From: Thiohalobacter thiocyanaticus
GTDB lineage: Bacteria > Pseudomonadota > Gammaproteobacteria > Thiohalobacterales > Thiohalobacteraceae
NCBI RefSeq assembly: GCF_003932505.1
Contig: NZ_QZMU01000001.1
Coordinates: 310,001 to 374,000, forward strand
Length of the DNA: 64,000 bases
Direction of reading: 5' to 3'
Of the stretch, positions 35,204-43,610 are shown one piece after another (position 1 is the stretch's first letter; every line of letters starts with the position of its first letter). Position numbers and translations under genes: made by a program. The notes under the pieces were generated by a model, which did no database searches, was not told the origin of the DNA, and worked only from the letters and a program-made list of their open reading frames with translations.

Positions 35204-36498
35204 TCCGCATCCTCCGCCAGTCGCAGCCCCATGAACTGCCAGCGGTCATGAGGGTAGAAGAAATTGCGGTAGCTGGCCCGGATGTGGTCCGCGGGCGTGA
35301 CACAGGAACCACCGCGCAGAACCTGCTGATTGCACATGAACTTGCCATTGTATTCGCCCAGCGCGCCGGCCGGCGGCCGGTAGCCGGGATAGGCCGTGTA
35401 GGGGCTGGCGGTCCATTCCCAGACGTCGCCGTAGAGCTGCTGCAGCCCGCTGCCGTCGGCCACGCCCGGATGCAGCAGGCCGGTATCGCGCAGATTCCCC
35501 GCCACCGGCCGGTCCGCGGCAGCCACCTCCCACTCCTGTTCGGTGGGCAGGCGCCTGCCGGCCCAGCGGGCACAGGCGTCGGCTTCGTAGTAGCTCACAT
35601 GGCAGACCGGCTCGTCGGGATTGAGCGGACGCAGCCCCCCGAGCGTGTACTGCCACCAGTCGCCGTCCTGCCGCAGCCAGTACAGCGGCGCCTTCCACCC
35701 CAGCCGCTGCACCGTGGCCCAGCCGTCGGACAGCCACAGCTCGGGCCTTGTATAGCCGCCGCCATCCATGAAGGCGAGATACTCGCCATTGGTCAGCAGG
35801 CGGCTGGCCAGGCGCCAGGGCCCGTTATACGCCCGGTGGCGCGGCCGTTCGTTGTCGAAGGCATAGCCGCTGCCGCCATAGCCGATCTCCTGCACGCCGC
35901 CCGGGTATTCCTGCCAGTGCAGCGGTGCGGCGCGTCCCTGCGGCACTGGCAGTTCCTCGCGGTAGACCGGCAGCAGCGGGTTGACCCAGAAGTTGTGCTT
36001 GAGGTCGGTGAGGATCAGTTCCTGATGCTGCTGTTCGTGATTGAGTCCGATCGCGAGCCGCAGGGCGATCTGCGGCCACTGTTCCGGCGCTGCGTCCGCC
36101 ATCAGGGTCTGCATGTGCTCATCCACCCAGCCCCGGTAGCGATAGACCTCCTCCAGCGACGGCCGTGACAGCAGGCCACGCCGGGCCCGCGGATGAAAAC
36201 CGTCGAGCTGTTCGTAGTAGGAGTTGAACAGATAGCGGAAGCGCGGATTGAAGGGCCGATAGCCCGGCAGGTATTCGTGCAACAGAAAGGTTTCGAAGAA
36301 CCAGCTCACATGCGCCAGGTGCCACTTGGGCGGGCTGGTTTCGGTAATGCCCTGCAGCAGACAGTCCTCGGCCGACAATGGCCGGCACAGTGCCTCGGTC
36401 ACCGCCCGCACCGCCGTGTAGTTACGCTGTGCCTGCTCCCTGTCCAGCACGGAGATATCGCTGACAGTGTCGCGATCCTGCGTCAACGTCTGGCTCAT
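35200..36498 (-). CDS. egtB: ergothioneine biosynthesis protein EgtB (hercynine oxygenase)
   Basis: A 432-residue non-haem iron enzyme. The N-terminal DinB-like domain provides iron-ligand histidines (WHLAHVSWFFE, and GLNHEQQHQELILTD); the C-terminal FGE-sulfatase domain includes HVSYYEADACARWAGRRLPTEQEWE, GDVWEWTASPY and VLRGGSC. It couples hercynine with a thiol (gamma-glutamylcysteine or cysteine) and O2. The ATG at 36498 is chosen because the longer ORF to 36753 runs into the next gene's region and does not fit the family. It overlaps egtD by 4 bp. Confidence 0.93.
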   Translation of the reverse strand: MSQTLTQDRDTVSDISVLDREQAQRNYTAVRAVTEALCRPLSAEDCLLQGITETSPPKWHLAHVSWFFETFLLHEYLPGYRPFNPRFRYLFNSYYEQLDGFHPRARRGLLSRPSLEEVYRYRGWVDEHMQTLMADAAPEQWPQIALRLAIGLNHEQQHQELILTDLKHNFWVNPLLPVYREELPVPQGRAAPLHWQEYPGGVQEIGYGGSGYAFDNERPRHRAYNGPWRLASRLLTNGEYLAFMDGGGYTRPELWLSDGWATVQRLGWKAPLYWLRQDGDWWQYTLGGLRPLNPDEPVCHVSYYEADACARWAGRRLPTEQEWEVAAADRPVAGNLRDTGLLHPGVADGSGLQQLYGDVWEWTASPYTAYPGYRPPAGALGEYNGKFMCNQQVLRGGSCVTPADHIRASYRNFFYPHDRWQFMGLRLAEDAE

Positions 36499-36628
36499 GC
36501 CCGTTTCCTTTGTCGCTTCCTGTGCGCGCCGCACGCGGTTCGCGACGCTGTCCTGCTTCGGAGATTGCCATGACGGCATAACAACTGCAATCGAGGCAGT
36601 CGCAGAAAAGACAGGGTTTTTTATCAAA

Positions 36629-37045
36629 CTAGATTTCCGGTTTGCGGCGCAGCGCCTTGTTGCTGCCCCGGCGCTTCTTGGCCTCCAGCCGGCGCTGGCG
36701 GGCGCTGCGTGAGGGCCGGGTGGGAATGCGCCGTTTCGGCGCCTGCAGGGCACCGCGGATCAGTTCCGCCAGACGTTCCAGCGCCTGGGCCCGGTTGCGC
36801 TCCTGGGTGCGCGCGGACTGGGCCTTGATGATCACCACCCCGTCGCGGGTGATGCGGCTGTCACGCCGCGCCAGCAGCCGTTGCTTGCAGGGCTCGGGCA
36901 GCGAGGAGGCATGGATGTCGAAACGCAGGTGAATCGCCGTTGCCAGCTTGTTGACGTTCTGACCGCCGGCGCCCTGGGCGCGTACCGCGCTGAGCTCGAT
37001 TTCCTCGTCTGGCAGAGTCAGCTCAGGTGTGATCTGCAAATCCAT
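36629..37045 (-). CDS. arfB: alternative ribosome-rescue factor ArfB (peptidyl-tRNA hydrolase)
   Basis: A 138-residue protein with the catalytic GGQ motif in SAVRAQGAGGQNVNKLATA and a basic tail (RPSRSARQRRLEAKKRRGS) that enters the mRNA channel of stalled ribosomes. Length and layout are those of YaeJ/ArfB rather than of release factors, which have extra domains. ATG 37045 gives the family start MDLQITPELTLPDEEIE. It is in one direction with the small coiled-coil gene upstream, 19 bp away. Confidence 0.93.
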   Translation of the reverse strand: MDLQITPELTLPDEEIELSAVRAQGAGGQNVNKLATAIHLRFDIHASSLPEPCKQRLLARRDSRITRDGVVIIKAQSARTQERNRAQALERLAELIRGALQAPKRRIPTRPSRSARQRRLEAKKRRGSNKALRRKPEI

Positions 37046-37064
37046 ACTACGGCTGCGGCCGGAC

Positions 37065-37313
37065 TCAGTCCTTGCGCTCGTCCTCCGCCGGCGGCAGGCC
37101 CTGAAGCAGGCGTTCGACCTCCTCCAGTTCCTCGGCCGTGGTGCGGGCGATGGCGGCCAGCACCTCGGCGTTCTCCAACTGCTGGGCGCGCTCCTCGGAA
37201 TCGGGGTCCAGACCGGCGGCATAATCCTGCCTGATCGCAGCGAGCCGCTCGCGCAGGGCGTCCCGGCGCTGCAGCAGCCCGTCGCGGTCGGTGTCTTCGG
37301 GTTCGTTGACCAT
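37065..37313 (-). CDS. hypothetical small coiled-coil protein
   Basis: An 82-residue, strongly acidic helical protein (LLQRRDALRERLAAIRQDY, then EERAQQLENAEVLAAIAR, then AEELEEVERLLQGL). The ATG at 37313 lies 7 bases after GGAGG, which sets the start; the ORF to 37385 includes non-coding sequence. No family is recognised beyond a predicted coiled coil of the TraR/DksA-like helical type without zinc cysteines. It is probably co-transcribed with arfB. Confidence 0.65.
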   Translation of the reverse strand: MVNEPEDTDRDGLLQRRDALRERLAAIRQDYAAGLDPDSEERAQQLENAEVLAAIARTTAEELEEVERLLQGLPPAEDERKD

Positions 37314-37413
37314 GCTCCTTCCTCCCAGGGTCTGTGAGCCCGGCGTTACAGCCATGGGGCGCCAAATCTGATAGGCTTGCCCCATCAGTCACCACCCGTG
37401 AGGATAAGCGACC

Positions 37414-37815
37414 ATGCAACAGGATGAAAGCCTCGATACCCCGCGGATGGACGCCTCCGATCTGTATCGTGAAGAGGTGTTCACCGACCGCCGCGTGGGC
37501 AGCATCCGGGTACTCACCCCCGTCACCGCCGAGGGCGCGGCCGATCCGGCCCGCGCCGTGGTCTACGTCGGCCAGGCGCAGCTGATGACGCCGGCCGGCG
37601 CGCTGCCGCTGAGCTTCGAAATCCCCGCCGGCTCGCTGGCCGAGGCCGTGGCCAATTTCGCGCAAGCCACGGAGCAGGCCGTGGAACGCACCATGCAGGA
37701 GCTTGAGGAGATGCGCCGCGACGCCGCCTCATCCATCGTGATCCCCAAGGGCGGCACCGAAGGCATGGGAGGGCCCGGTGGCGGCATGCCGGGGGGCGGC
37801 TTCCAGCTGCCCTGA
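37414..37815 (+). CDS. conserved hypothetical protein with glycine-rich tail
   Basis: A 133-residue soluble protein. Residues 15-75 look like a beta-domain (YREEVFTDRRVGSIRVLTPV, VVYVGQAQLMTPAGALPLSF), followed by a helix (SLAEAVANFAQATEQAVERT) and a flexible tail (GMGGPGGGMPGGGFQLP). I know similar uncharacterised proteins in gammaproteobacteria but no function. There is no signal peptide or cofactor motif. Divergent from the coiled-coil gene. Confidence 0.65.
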   Translation: MQQDESLDTPRMDASDLYREEVFTDRRVGSIRVLTPVTAEGAADPARAVVYVGQAQLMTPAGALPLSFEIPAGSLAEAVANFAQATEQAVERTMQELEEMRRDAASSIVIPKGGTEGMGGPGGGMPGGGFQLP

Positions 37816-38000
37816 TCAACTGATCGCACCCGTGTGACAGCGGGATGCCGGGACAGGCGTTTTTCTACTGTACTTATGCCGGTGCTGGGTTACACTGAAG
37901 CTGATTGCATGAATCCAGGGTATTCGGCTGAACCCTCCCTGCGCCGTTTACTCACATGCAGTCCATCACATCGTCTGCTCAAGTGTTAGAGGTAAGTTTC

Positions 38001-38207
38001 ATGGCTACAGGTACTGTCAAGTGGTTCAACGAATCCAAGGGCTTCGGTTTCATCACTCCCGAGGACGGCGGTTCGGATGTGTTCGTTCACTTCTCGGCCA
38101 TACAGGGCCAGGGCTTCAAAACCCTGCTCGAGGGTCAGGCCGTCACCTATGATGTCGAGCAGGGACCCAAGGGTCCGCAGGCGGCGAACGTGGTGCCACA
38201 GAGCTGA
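38001..38207 (+). CDS. cold-shock domain protein (CspA family)
   Basis: A 68-residue single cold-shock domain: [20 protein letters not shown] contains RNP1, and [20 protein letters not shown]2. It binds single-stranded RNA/DNA and works as an RNA chaperone. The ATG at 38001 follows AGAGGT 8-13 bases upstream. The leader from the nearest possible promoter (TACACT at 37891) is about 100 bases, as expected for a thermally regulated csp leader, though the promoter is weakly supported. A terminator follows at 38239. Confidence 0.95.
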   Translation: MATGTVKWFNESKGFGFITPEDGGSDVFVHFSAIQGQGFKTLLEGQAVTYDVEQGPKGPQAANVVPQS

Positions 38208-38238
38208 GGCCCACTGCATTAACACGGCACCCCGACAG

Positions 38239-38269
38239 ACCCCGCGCCCGGCCGCGGGGTTTGTTTTTT
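38239..38269 (+). terminator. intrinsic terminator of the cold-shock gene
   Basis: Stem ACCCCGC/GCGGGGT (38239-38245 and 38254-38260), then TTGTTTTTT. It is 31 bp behind the stop codon. Confidence 0.88.
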
Positions 38270-38382
38270 GGAGTCAGGAGTGAGGGGGGTGAGGAGTGTG
38301 AGGTGTAAGTGAGGGCATGCAGAAATTTCCGGGCGGCGTTAAGATCAGAATCTGATAAATCCTTGCCGGCAAAGGAGTTCGC

Positions 38383-38862
38383 ATGCGCACCCTGATCCTC
38401 TTTCCTTTCCTTCTGATCTGGAGCCTGGCCCTGCAGGCCGAGAACAATGCCCCCTGGGGCACAGCCGCGGACAACCAGCTCGACATCGAGTATGCGCCGC
38501 ACAAGGTGGTCTATGATGTCAGCGTCGACAGCCGCGGCCGCTTCGAACGCGTGCTCGACCGGGTCAGTTACCTGAACAACCTCTACGGCGCCGATCCCTT
38601 CGATGCCTCCATCATTCTCGTGCTGCACGGCGACGAGATCCCCTTTTTCGCCCTTGAGAACCGGACCCAGTACCATGAGCTGATGCGTCGAGCCCAGAGC
38701 CTGACGGTGGGTGGGATCATCCAGGTCCGCATGTGCCGGATCGCGGCCCGCGGCCATGGCTATGCACCGAAGGATATTCACGGATTCGTGCAGATGGTGC
38801 CGATGGCAGATGCAGAGATCGTGAGACTGCAGCGGGAGGAAGGCTACGCCTACATGCGCTGA
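38383..38862 (+). CDS. exported DsrE/DsrF-like family protein
   Basis: A 159-residue protein with signal peptide (about residues 1-19, ending LQA). The mature part is a DsrE-like fold: HKVVYDVSVDSRGRFERVLD, then DASIILVLHGDEIPFFA, and a single Cys in VRMCRIAARGHGY at the position where DsrE-like sulfur carriers often have one. The C-terminal FVQMVPMADAEIVRLQREEGYAY is typical. It may bind a sulfane sulfur in the periplasm; this is family inference. It stands alone, 175 bp past the cold-shock gene. Confidence 0.85.
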   Translation: MRTLILFPFLLIWSLALQAENNAPWGTAADNQLDIEYAPHKVVYDVSVDSRGRFERVLDRVSYLNNLYGADPFDASIILVLHGDEIPFFALENRTQYHELMRRAQSLTVGGIIQVRMCRIAARGHGYAPKDIHGFVQMVPMADAEIVRLQREEGYAYMR

Positions 38863-38863
38863 T

Positions 38864-39709
38864 TCACTCGAGCTCGAGACGGACCAGACGCGCGCGGATC
38901 TCGCGCAGCTTCGCCTTGACCCGTGCGGCATTGTCGGGCCCCATCCGTATCAGTGCCTTCTGTCCGGCCGACAGGGCCTCCAGTTCAGGGTCGGCGTACT
39001 GGTACAGGACATGCGGCCGGATCAGCCGGATCGGTTCACGCACCTCGGGGGTGGCCAGCAGGTGATCGATCACTGCCACCAGACGGTCGTTGAAATAGGC
39101 ATCGGGATAGCCGAGTTCGACGTAGGCGGCCTGGAACAGCGGGTAATAACGGATATACAGCCGGGAGAAGGTCTCGATATCGAGTGATTCCAGCAGACTG
39201 ACATGGGGCCGGTAACGACGATGGTTTTCCGGCTTGATGACGAATTCATCCTCCCCGCCACTGACCTGGAAACGTCCCGGCGCTGTCGCCACTGCCAGCC
39301 GCCTGGCCGGCAGCTTGGTGCGCGGGAGGTTGTCGACGGTCACGACCAGGCGCCGGATCAGTCCGTCCAGACTGAACAGCGCCAGCGGCTCGGGCACGGT
39401 GAAGATTTCCTGCACCGCCTGGCTGGCGAGCCTGTCGCTCTCGCCCAGCTCGGGCAGAGGTGGTGGCGCCGGTTCCGCCGCGGGCGGCGCAGGTTCCGTC
39501 TCCTGCGCATCGGGGACGGCGGCATCCGCATCGGCCGGCGGCTCGGGTACCGGGTACTGCGGGGACGGCGGGGCGGCTTCCCGGAATGTTTCACCCGGAG
39601 CGCTTTCCGGCACTGAGGTCTGCGGCGGCGGTAGCGGCTGCAGCCAGACGTACAGACCACCGGCCGCGGCCGCCAGCACCACAACACCTGCCAGGACTGT
39701 CCTGTTCAT
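38864..39709 (-). CDS. DUF3014 domain protein
   Basis: A 281-residue inner-membrane-anchored protein: one N-terminal membrane segment (residues 5-24), a Pro/Ala-rich linker (27-90), then the DUF3014 domain with LIRRLVVTVDNLPRTKLPAR, YIRYYPLFQAAYVELGYPD and LSAGQKALIRMGPDNAARVK. The function is unknown; the domain probably works in the periplasm. Its stop is one base from the stop of the converging DsrE-like gene, so the two genes have almost no intergenic room. Confidence 0.85.
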   Translation of the reverse strand: MNRTVLAGVVVLAAAAGGLYVWLQPLPPPQTSVPESAPGETFREAAPPSPQYPVPEPPADADAAVPDAQETEPAPPAAEPAPPPLPELGESDRLASQAVQEIFTVPEPLALFSLDGLIRRLVVTVDNLPRTKLPARRLAVATAPGRFQVSGGEDEFVIKPENHRRYRPHVSLLESLDIETFSRLYIRYYPLFQAAYVELGYPDAYFNDRLVAVIDHLLATPEVREPIRLIRPHVLYQYADPELEALSAGQKALIRMGPDNAARVKAKLREIRARLVRLELE

Positions 39710-39774
39710 ACTCCCCCGCCGACCGGATTCATGTCACTGCATTGTGCCTGATCCGGCCGCCCGGGAAAATCCTC

Positions 39775-40026
39775 CTATTTCTGTCCTCCCTCCAGTTGGC
39801 GCAGACAGTTCAGAATCTCGTCCAGCAGGTCGGTATCGTCCCCGCTGCCGGCCATGTTCTCCTCTTCGGCAACCTCCAGTTCGCGGGCATCGTATTCCCA
39901 GCGCCGCAGCAGTTCGATCTTCTGCGCATCACTCAGGTCGATCCGGGCCATCAGTTCCCCCGGCGTGCGGAAAACCGCCGTGGGATCGAGTCTGGCGGTT
40001 TCCCATTGGGCCGTATCCATCATCAT
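39775..40026 (-). CDS. conserved hypothetical small protein
   Basis: An 83-residue acidic protein. Three ATGs in a row (40026, 40023, 40020) follow GGAGGT; the second or third has the better spacing. The sequence FRTPGELMARIDLSDAQKIE and LLRRWEYDARELEVAEEENM resembles a small family of unknown proteins often found in sulfur-oxidising and other gammaproteobacteria. It has no cysteine pair or membrane segment. It diverges from the frame-broken coiled-coil gene. Confidence 0.65.
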   Translation of the reverse strand: MMMDTAQWETARLDPTAVFRTPGELMARIDLSDAQKIELLRRWEYDARELEVAEEENMAGSGDDTDLLDEILNCLRQLEGGQK

Positions 40027-40188
40027 CACCTCCGGAAATGAAATATAGGGCAAGGATAGTAGTTCAGTTTCGTGGATTGCGCCGGACAGGACGGGATTCA
40101 ACCCCAGGCTGGACGGGGCTTGAAATTCAGCCCGTTGAACCAATACTTTCAGACAGAACACAAGCGTCCGTCCCCCGAGGTGCAGGCC

Positions 40189-40486
40189 ATGACCCACATC
40201 GACCAGTTGATCGAACAGCATATCCGGGAATACGAAGCGCGGCTCAGACACATCGACGAGCTGATGGCCCCGGGCCCAACGCCAGGGAGCCTCGCCCGAT
40301 ACCCATGCGGAGCTGGCCGAAATCCAGGGCCGGCGCGAGGAACTCGCGGGACAGGTGGAGACGCTCAAGCAGAAATCGCGCGAGCACTGGGAGGAGGACG
40401 AGATTCGTCAGGCCGGGCCCATGGGCGTGTGGGACGTGGTGGCGCAGAAGCTCGAGCACCTGCTCGAGCGGCTGGAGAAGAAATAG
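40189..40486 (+). pseudogene. hypothetical coiled-coil protein, broken by one base in a C run
   Basis: The frame from ATG 40189 reads HIDQLIEQHIREYEARLRHI and is then lost in the CCCC at 40268-40271. If one C is removed it goes on through AELAEIQGRREELAGQVETL and ends LEHLLERLEKK with TAG at 40484-40486, giving about 98 residues. The coiled-coil pattern runs across the break, which shows that both parts belong together. Either a sequencing error or a recent mutation. Confidence 0.65.
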
Positions 40487-40487
40487 C

Positions 40488-41480
40488 TCAACGCGACGGC
40501 GCCAGCCTCTGTTCCAGCCAGGCGAGGATGCGCTGCTCGGCCCAGTACACCGGCCGCCAGGGCAGACGACCGGCGACGAAACCCACATGCCCTCCGTGTT
40601 CACTGAGCTGCAGCCTCACACCCGGCCCGAGTTCAGCGGACGCGGGCACATTGTCCGGGTACATGAAGGGATCGTCCCGGGCATGCAGGATCAGGGTGGG
40701 CGTGATGATATCCCCGACAAAGGCGGCGGCGCTGCAGCGCCGGTAGTAGTCCTCGGCGCCGGCAAAACCATTCAGCGGAGCAGTAATGCGATCGTCGAAC
40801 TCGTGGATGCTGCGCACCCGATCGATGTCCACATCCAGCGGTGAAGACCGGCGGCGGAAACGCCGGCGGTAGGAGCGCTTGAGACGGCCCAGCAGATAAC
40901 GGCCATAAAGCCGGGAAAAGCCCTGTTCCATCCGCCGAACCGCATCCTGCAGCCGGAATGGCACCGATACCGCCACCGCGCAGTCAAGGCCGCTGTCCGC
41001 GCCGGTCTCGCCCAGGTGCTTGAGCAGCAGGTTCCCGCCCAGCGAGAAGCCGATTGCCGCACGCGGCGCCCGGCCCCGGGTACGCAGGTACGCCAGCACT
41101 TCGCGCAGGTCATCGCTGGCACCGGAATGGTAGCTGCGCGCCAGCCGGTTCGGCTCCTCGCCGCTGCCGCGCAGATGCATGAACAGGGCCTGGTAACCGG
41201 CCCCGGACAGGGCCGTCAGGAGAGGGGTGGCGTAGTGCGATGCCAGCGAGCCTTCCAGGCCGTGGATGACCAGCACCCCGGGCCCGGCCGCCGGGCCGCA
41301 GCCGGCCAGATCGATGAAGTCCCCGTCGGCCAGCTCGACCCGTTCGCGTCTCAGCGCCAGCCTGCGGGGTCGGCGCATCAGCACCGGCCAGAGGGTCTGC
41401 AGATGCGGCGAAGGCAGCCACCAGGCCGGCCGGAAGTCGGCCTCGTCCGGCTGCGCCACGGCGTCAGCCGACCGCTCCAT
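40488..41480 (-). CDS. YheT-like alpha/beta-fold hydrolase
   Basis: A 330-residue hydrolase. The N-terminal FRPAWWLPSPHLQTLWPVLM and DGDFIDLAG are typical of the YheT family; the nucleophile elbow is GFSLGGN; the acid is in LHARDDPFMYPD and the catalytic His in LSEHGGHVGFV. Family members act as esterases or lipases of uncertain substrate. The neighbouring Gln-rich protein gene lies 24 bp upstream and is probably in the same operon. Confidence 0.87.
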   Translation of the reverse strand: MERSADAVAQPDEADFRPAWWLPSPHLQTLWPVLMRRPRRLALRRERVELADGDFIDLAGCGPAAGPGVLVIHGLEGSLASHYATPLLTALSGAGYQALFMHLRGSGEEPNRLARSYHSGASDDLREVLAYLRTRGRAPRAAIGFSLGGNLLLKHLGETGADSGLDCAVAVSVPFRLQDAVRRMEQGFSRLYGRYLLGRLKRSYRRRFRRRSSPLDVDIDRVRSIHEFDDRITAPLNGFAGAEDYYRRCSAAAFVGDIITPTLILHARDDPFMYPDNVPASAELGPGVRLQLSEHGGHVGFVAGRLPWRPVYWAEQRILAWLEQRLAPSR

Positions 41481-41504
41481 GTCGGTACGGACGCTTGCGC
41501 GCCC

Positions 41505-42128
41505 TTACTGCCCCGGCATCACCGAGCGGCGTATCTCCATCATCTGCTCCTGCTTCTGTTTCATGTCGCTGAGCAGGGCCTCGGTCTTCGGATCCTCGGA
41601 CTTCATGGCGGTGAGCATGGCCTGGTTCAGTTCCTCACGGGCCGACTGCACGTCTTCCTTCTGCATGACCTGCTGCTGGGCCTGCTGGAATTCCATCACT
41701 GCCTGACGGTATTCGTCATAGTGGCCGCGGCGCTCGTCTTCCGACAGGCTCTGGTCCTGGATCTTCTCCTGCAGGGCCTGGATCTGCTCGAATTCCTGCT
41801 CGGGCTGGTGGCCGTTGGCGCGCATCTGCTCCATCACCAGCTGCTCGAAATCCTCCTGCTGCTGCGCCAGCTCGGGACGCGCTTCCAGGGTCTTCTCCTG
41901 GATGGCGCCGAGCTGCTGCTGCAATCCCTGCAGTTCGGCCTGCAGCTCCTGGAAGCGCTGCACCTGCTGGGTCTGTTCGGGGCTGAGCTGCTGTTGCTGC
42001 GACTGCGGCGCCGGCGACTCTGCGCGCGCGCCGGCCGCACCCAGCGTGCCGGTGACGGCCACACCCACTGCAACGGCCGGCAGCAGTTTGCGCAGCAGGC
42101 GATTGAAATCGGAATTGAAAACTCTCAT
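41505..42128 (-). CDS. exported Gln/Glu-rich coiled-coil protein
   Basis: A 207-residue protein. A signal peptide (about residues 1-37, ending GARA) is followed by a nearly continuous helical region very rich in Gln and Glu (for instance QVQRFQELQAELQGLQQQLG). No enzymatic motif and no cysteine. It is probably a periplasmic coiled coil; the function is unknown. It is followed at 24 bp by the YheT-like hydrolase. Confidence 0.75.
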   Translation of the reverse strand: MRVFNSDFNRLLRKLLPAVAVGVAVTGTLGAAGARAESPAPQSQQQQLSPEQTQQVQRFQELQAELQGLQQQLGAIQEKTLEARPELAQQQEDFEQLVMEQMRANGHQPEQEFEQIQALQEKIQDQSLSEDERRGHYDEYRQAVMEFQQAQQQVMQKEDVQSAREELNQAMLTAMKSEDPKTEALLSDMKQKQEQMMEIRRSVMPGQ

Positions 42129-42292
42129 GTTCTACCTCGTAATCTTCTGACTGTGCGGGAAAATCCGCCGTGCCACTGTAACAGCCGTCCCGACCGGCTT
42201 GTCAAATGAAGGGGTCACAAGATTACCTGATCCCCCGGATCCTGCCGTCGGCAGCCGACACCGGCGGCTGTAGGCCGAACCCCTGCCCGGCG

Positions 42293-43477
42293 TCAGGCCT
42301 GCTCCCGGTAACAGGCCATCGCCGCCTCGACCGCCCTGCCGGCGTCGATCTTCGCACCCATGTCGCTGAGCACGGCATCCAGCGCCCCGAGGCAGTTCAG
42401 CACATTGGTCCGGTTGCAGGCGAAGCCCATCAGCCCCACGCGCCAGACCCTGCCGGCCAGCGCACCCAGGCCGGCGCCGATCTCCAGGTTGTATTCCTCC
42501 AGCAGGCGCGTGCGTACCGCGGCATCGTCGACGCCCTCGGGGATGGTGATGGCGTTGAGTTGCGGCAGGCGCTCGCCTTCCGGGACCACGAAGTTCAGCC
42601 CCATGGCCTCGAAGCCGGCCTTGAGCGCCTCGTGGTGATTGCGGTGGCGGGTCCAGGCATTCTCGACACCCTCCTCCTGCAGCAGCACCAGGGCCTCGTG
42701 CAGGGCGTAGAGGGTGTTGACCGGGGCGGTATGGTGGTAGGCGCGCTTGCCGCCCGAGCCCCAGTAACCCAGTACCAGGTTGAGATCCAGAAACCAGCTC
42801 TGCACCCGGTGCCTGCGGTTCTTCACCACGTCGAGGGCACGTTCGCTGAAGGTCACCGGCGACAGGCCCGGCACACAGGACAGGCATTTCTGGGTGCCGG
42901 AATAGACGGCGTCCAGGCCCCACTCGCCGACCTTGAGTTCGCAGCCACCCAGCGAGGTCACGGTGTCGGCGATGGTCAGGCAGTCGTGCTGACGCGCCAG
43001 CCCGGCCAGGGCCTTCGCATCAGACATGGCGCCGGTGGAGGTCTCGGCATGAACGAAGGCCAGAATCTTTGCATCCGGATTGGCCTTCAGCGCCTCCTCG
43101 ACCTTGTTCACGTCCACCGCCCTGCCCCATTCGTCCTCGACCATCACGGCGGTCGCACCGCAACGTTCGACGTTTTCCTTCATGCGGCCGCCGAACACGC
43201 CGTTCTGGCACACGACGACCTTGTCGCCAGGCTCGACCAGGTTGACGAAGCAGGTCTCCATGCCGGCCGAACCGGGTGCGGAGACCGGCATGGCCAGATC
43301 ATAGTCGGTCTGGAAGGCATAGCGCAGCAGGCCCTTCATCTCGTCCATCATCTGCACGAACATCGGATCCAGGTGGCCGATGGTGGGCCGGCTCATGGCC
43401 TCCAGGATGCGTGGATTCACATCGGACGGACCAGGGCCCATCAGGGTACGAACGGGGGGATGAAAGGACTGCGTCAT
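42293..43477 (-). CDS. PLP-dependent alanine/serine-glyoxylate aminotransferase family protein
   Basis: A 394-residue class V aminotransferase. The N-terminal [17 protein letters not shown], the PLP phosphate region [26 protein letters not shown], the Asp in [11 protein letters not shown] and the Schiff-base Lys in [16 protein letters not shown] are seen. Members move amino groups between alanine or serine and glyoxylate; the exact pair is not clear. I chose ATG 43477 (MTQSFHPP); the ORF begins at 43510. It stands alone between a signal-bearing coiled-coil gene and a protease gene. Confidence 0.88.
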   Translation of the reverse strand: MTQSFHPPVRTLMGPGPSDVNPRILEAMSRPTIGHLDPMFVQMMDEMKGLLRYAFQTDYDLAMPVSAPGSAGMETCFVNLVEPGDKVVVCQNGVFGGRMKENVERCGATAVMVEDEWGRAVDVNKVEEALKANPDAKILAFVHAETSTGAMSDAKALAGLARQHDCLTIADTVTSLGGCELKVGEWGLDAVYSGTQKCLSCVPGLSPVTFSERALDVVKNRRHRVQSWFLDLNLVLGYWGSGGKRAYHHTAPVNTLYALHEALVLLQEEGVENAWTRHRNHHEALKAGFEAMGLNFVVPEGERLPQLNAITIPEGVDDAAVRTRLLEEYNLEIGAGLGALAGRVWRVGLMGFACNRTNVLNCLGALDAVLSDMGAKIDAGRAVEAAMACYREQA

Positions 43478-43574
43478 GAATGACCTCGACTGCGTGAATA
43501 ATTGACTCAAAGGCTCGGGATTCTAGCACTCCGGGCAGGGGTAGAACAGGTACCGATACTGAGGATAATCAGTC

Positions 43575-43605
43575 GTAGGTCGGGTTACGCTGCGCTGACC
43601 CGACC
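43575..43605. repeat. dispersed GTAGGTCGGGT-type intergenic repeat
   Basis: GTAGGTCGGGTTACGC followed by GCTGACCCGACC, an imperfect palindrome related to the copies at 15184, 21055 and 52961. It sits just before the convergent stop of the protease gene. Confidence 0.6.
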
Positions 43606-43610
43606 GACGG

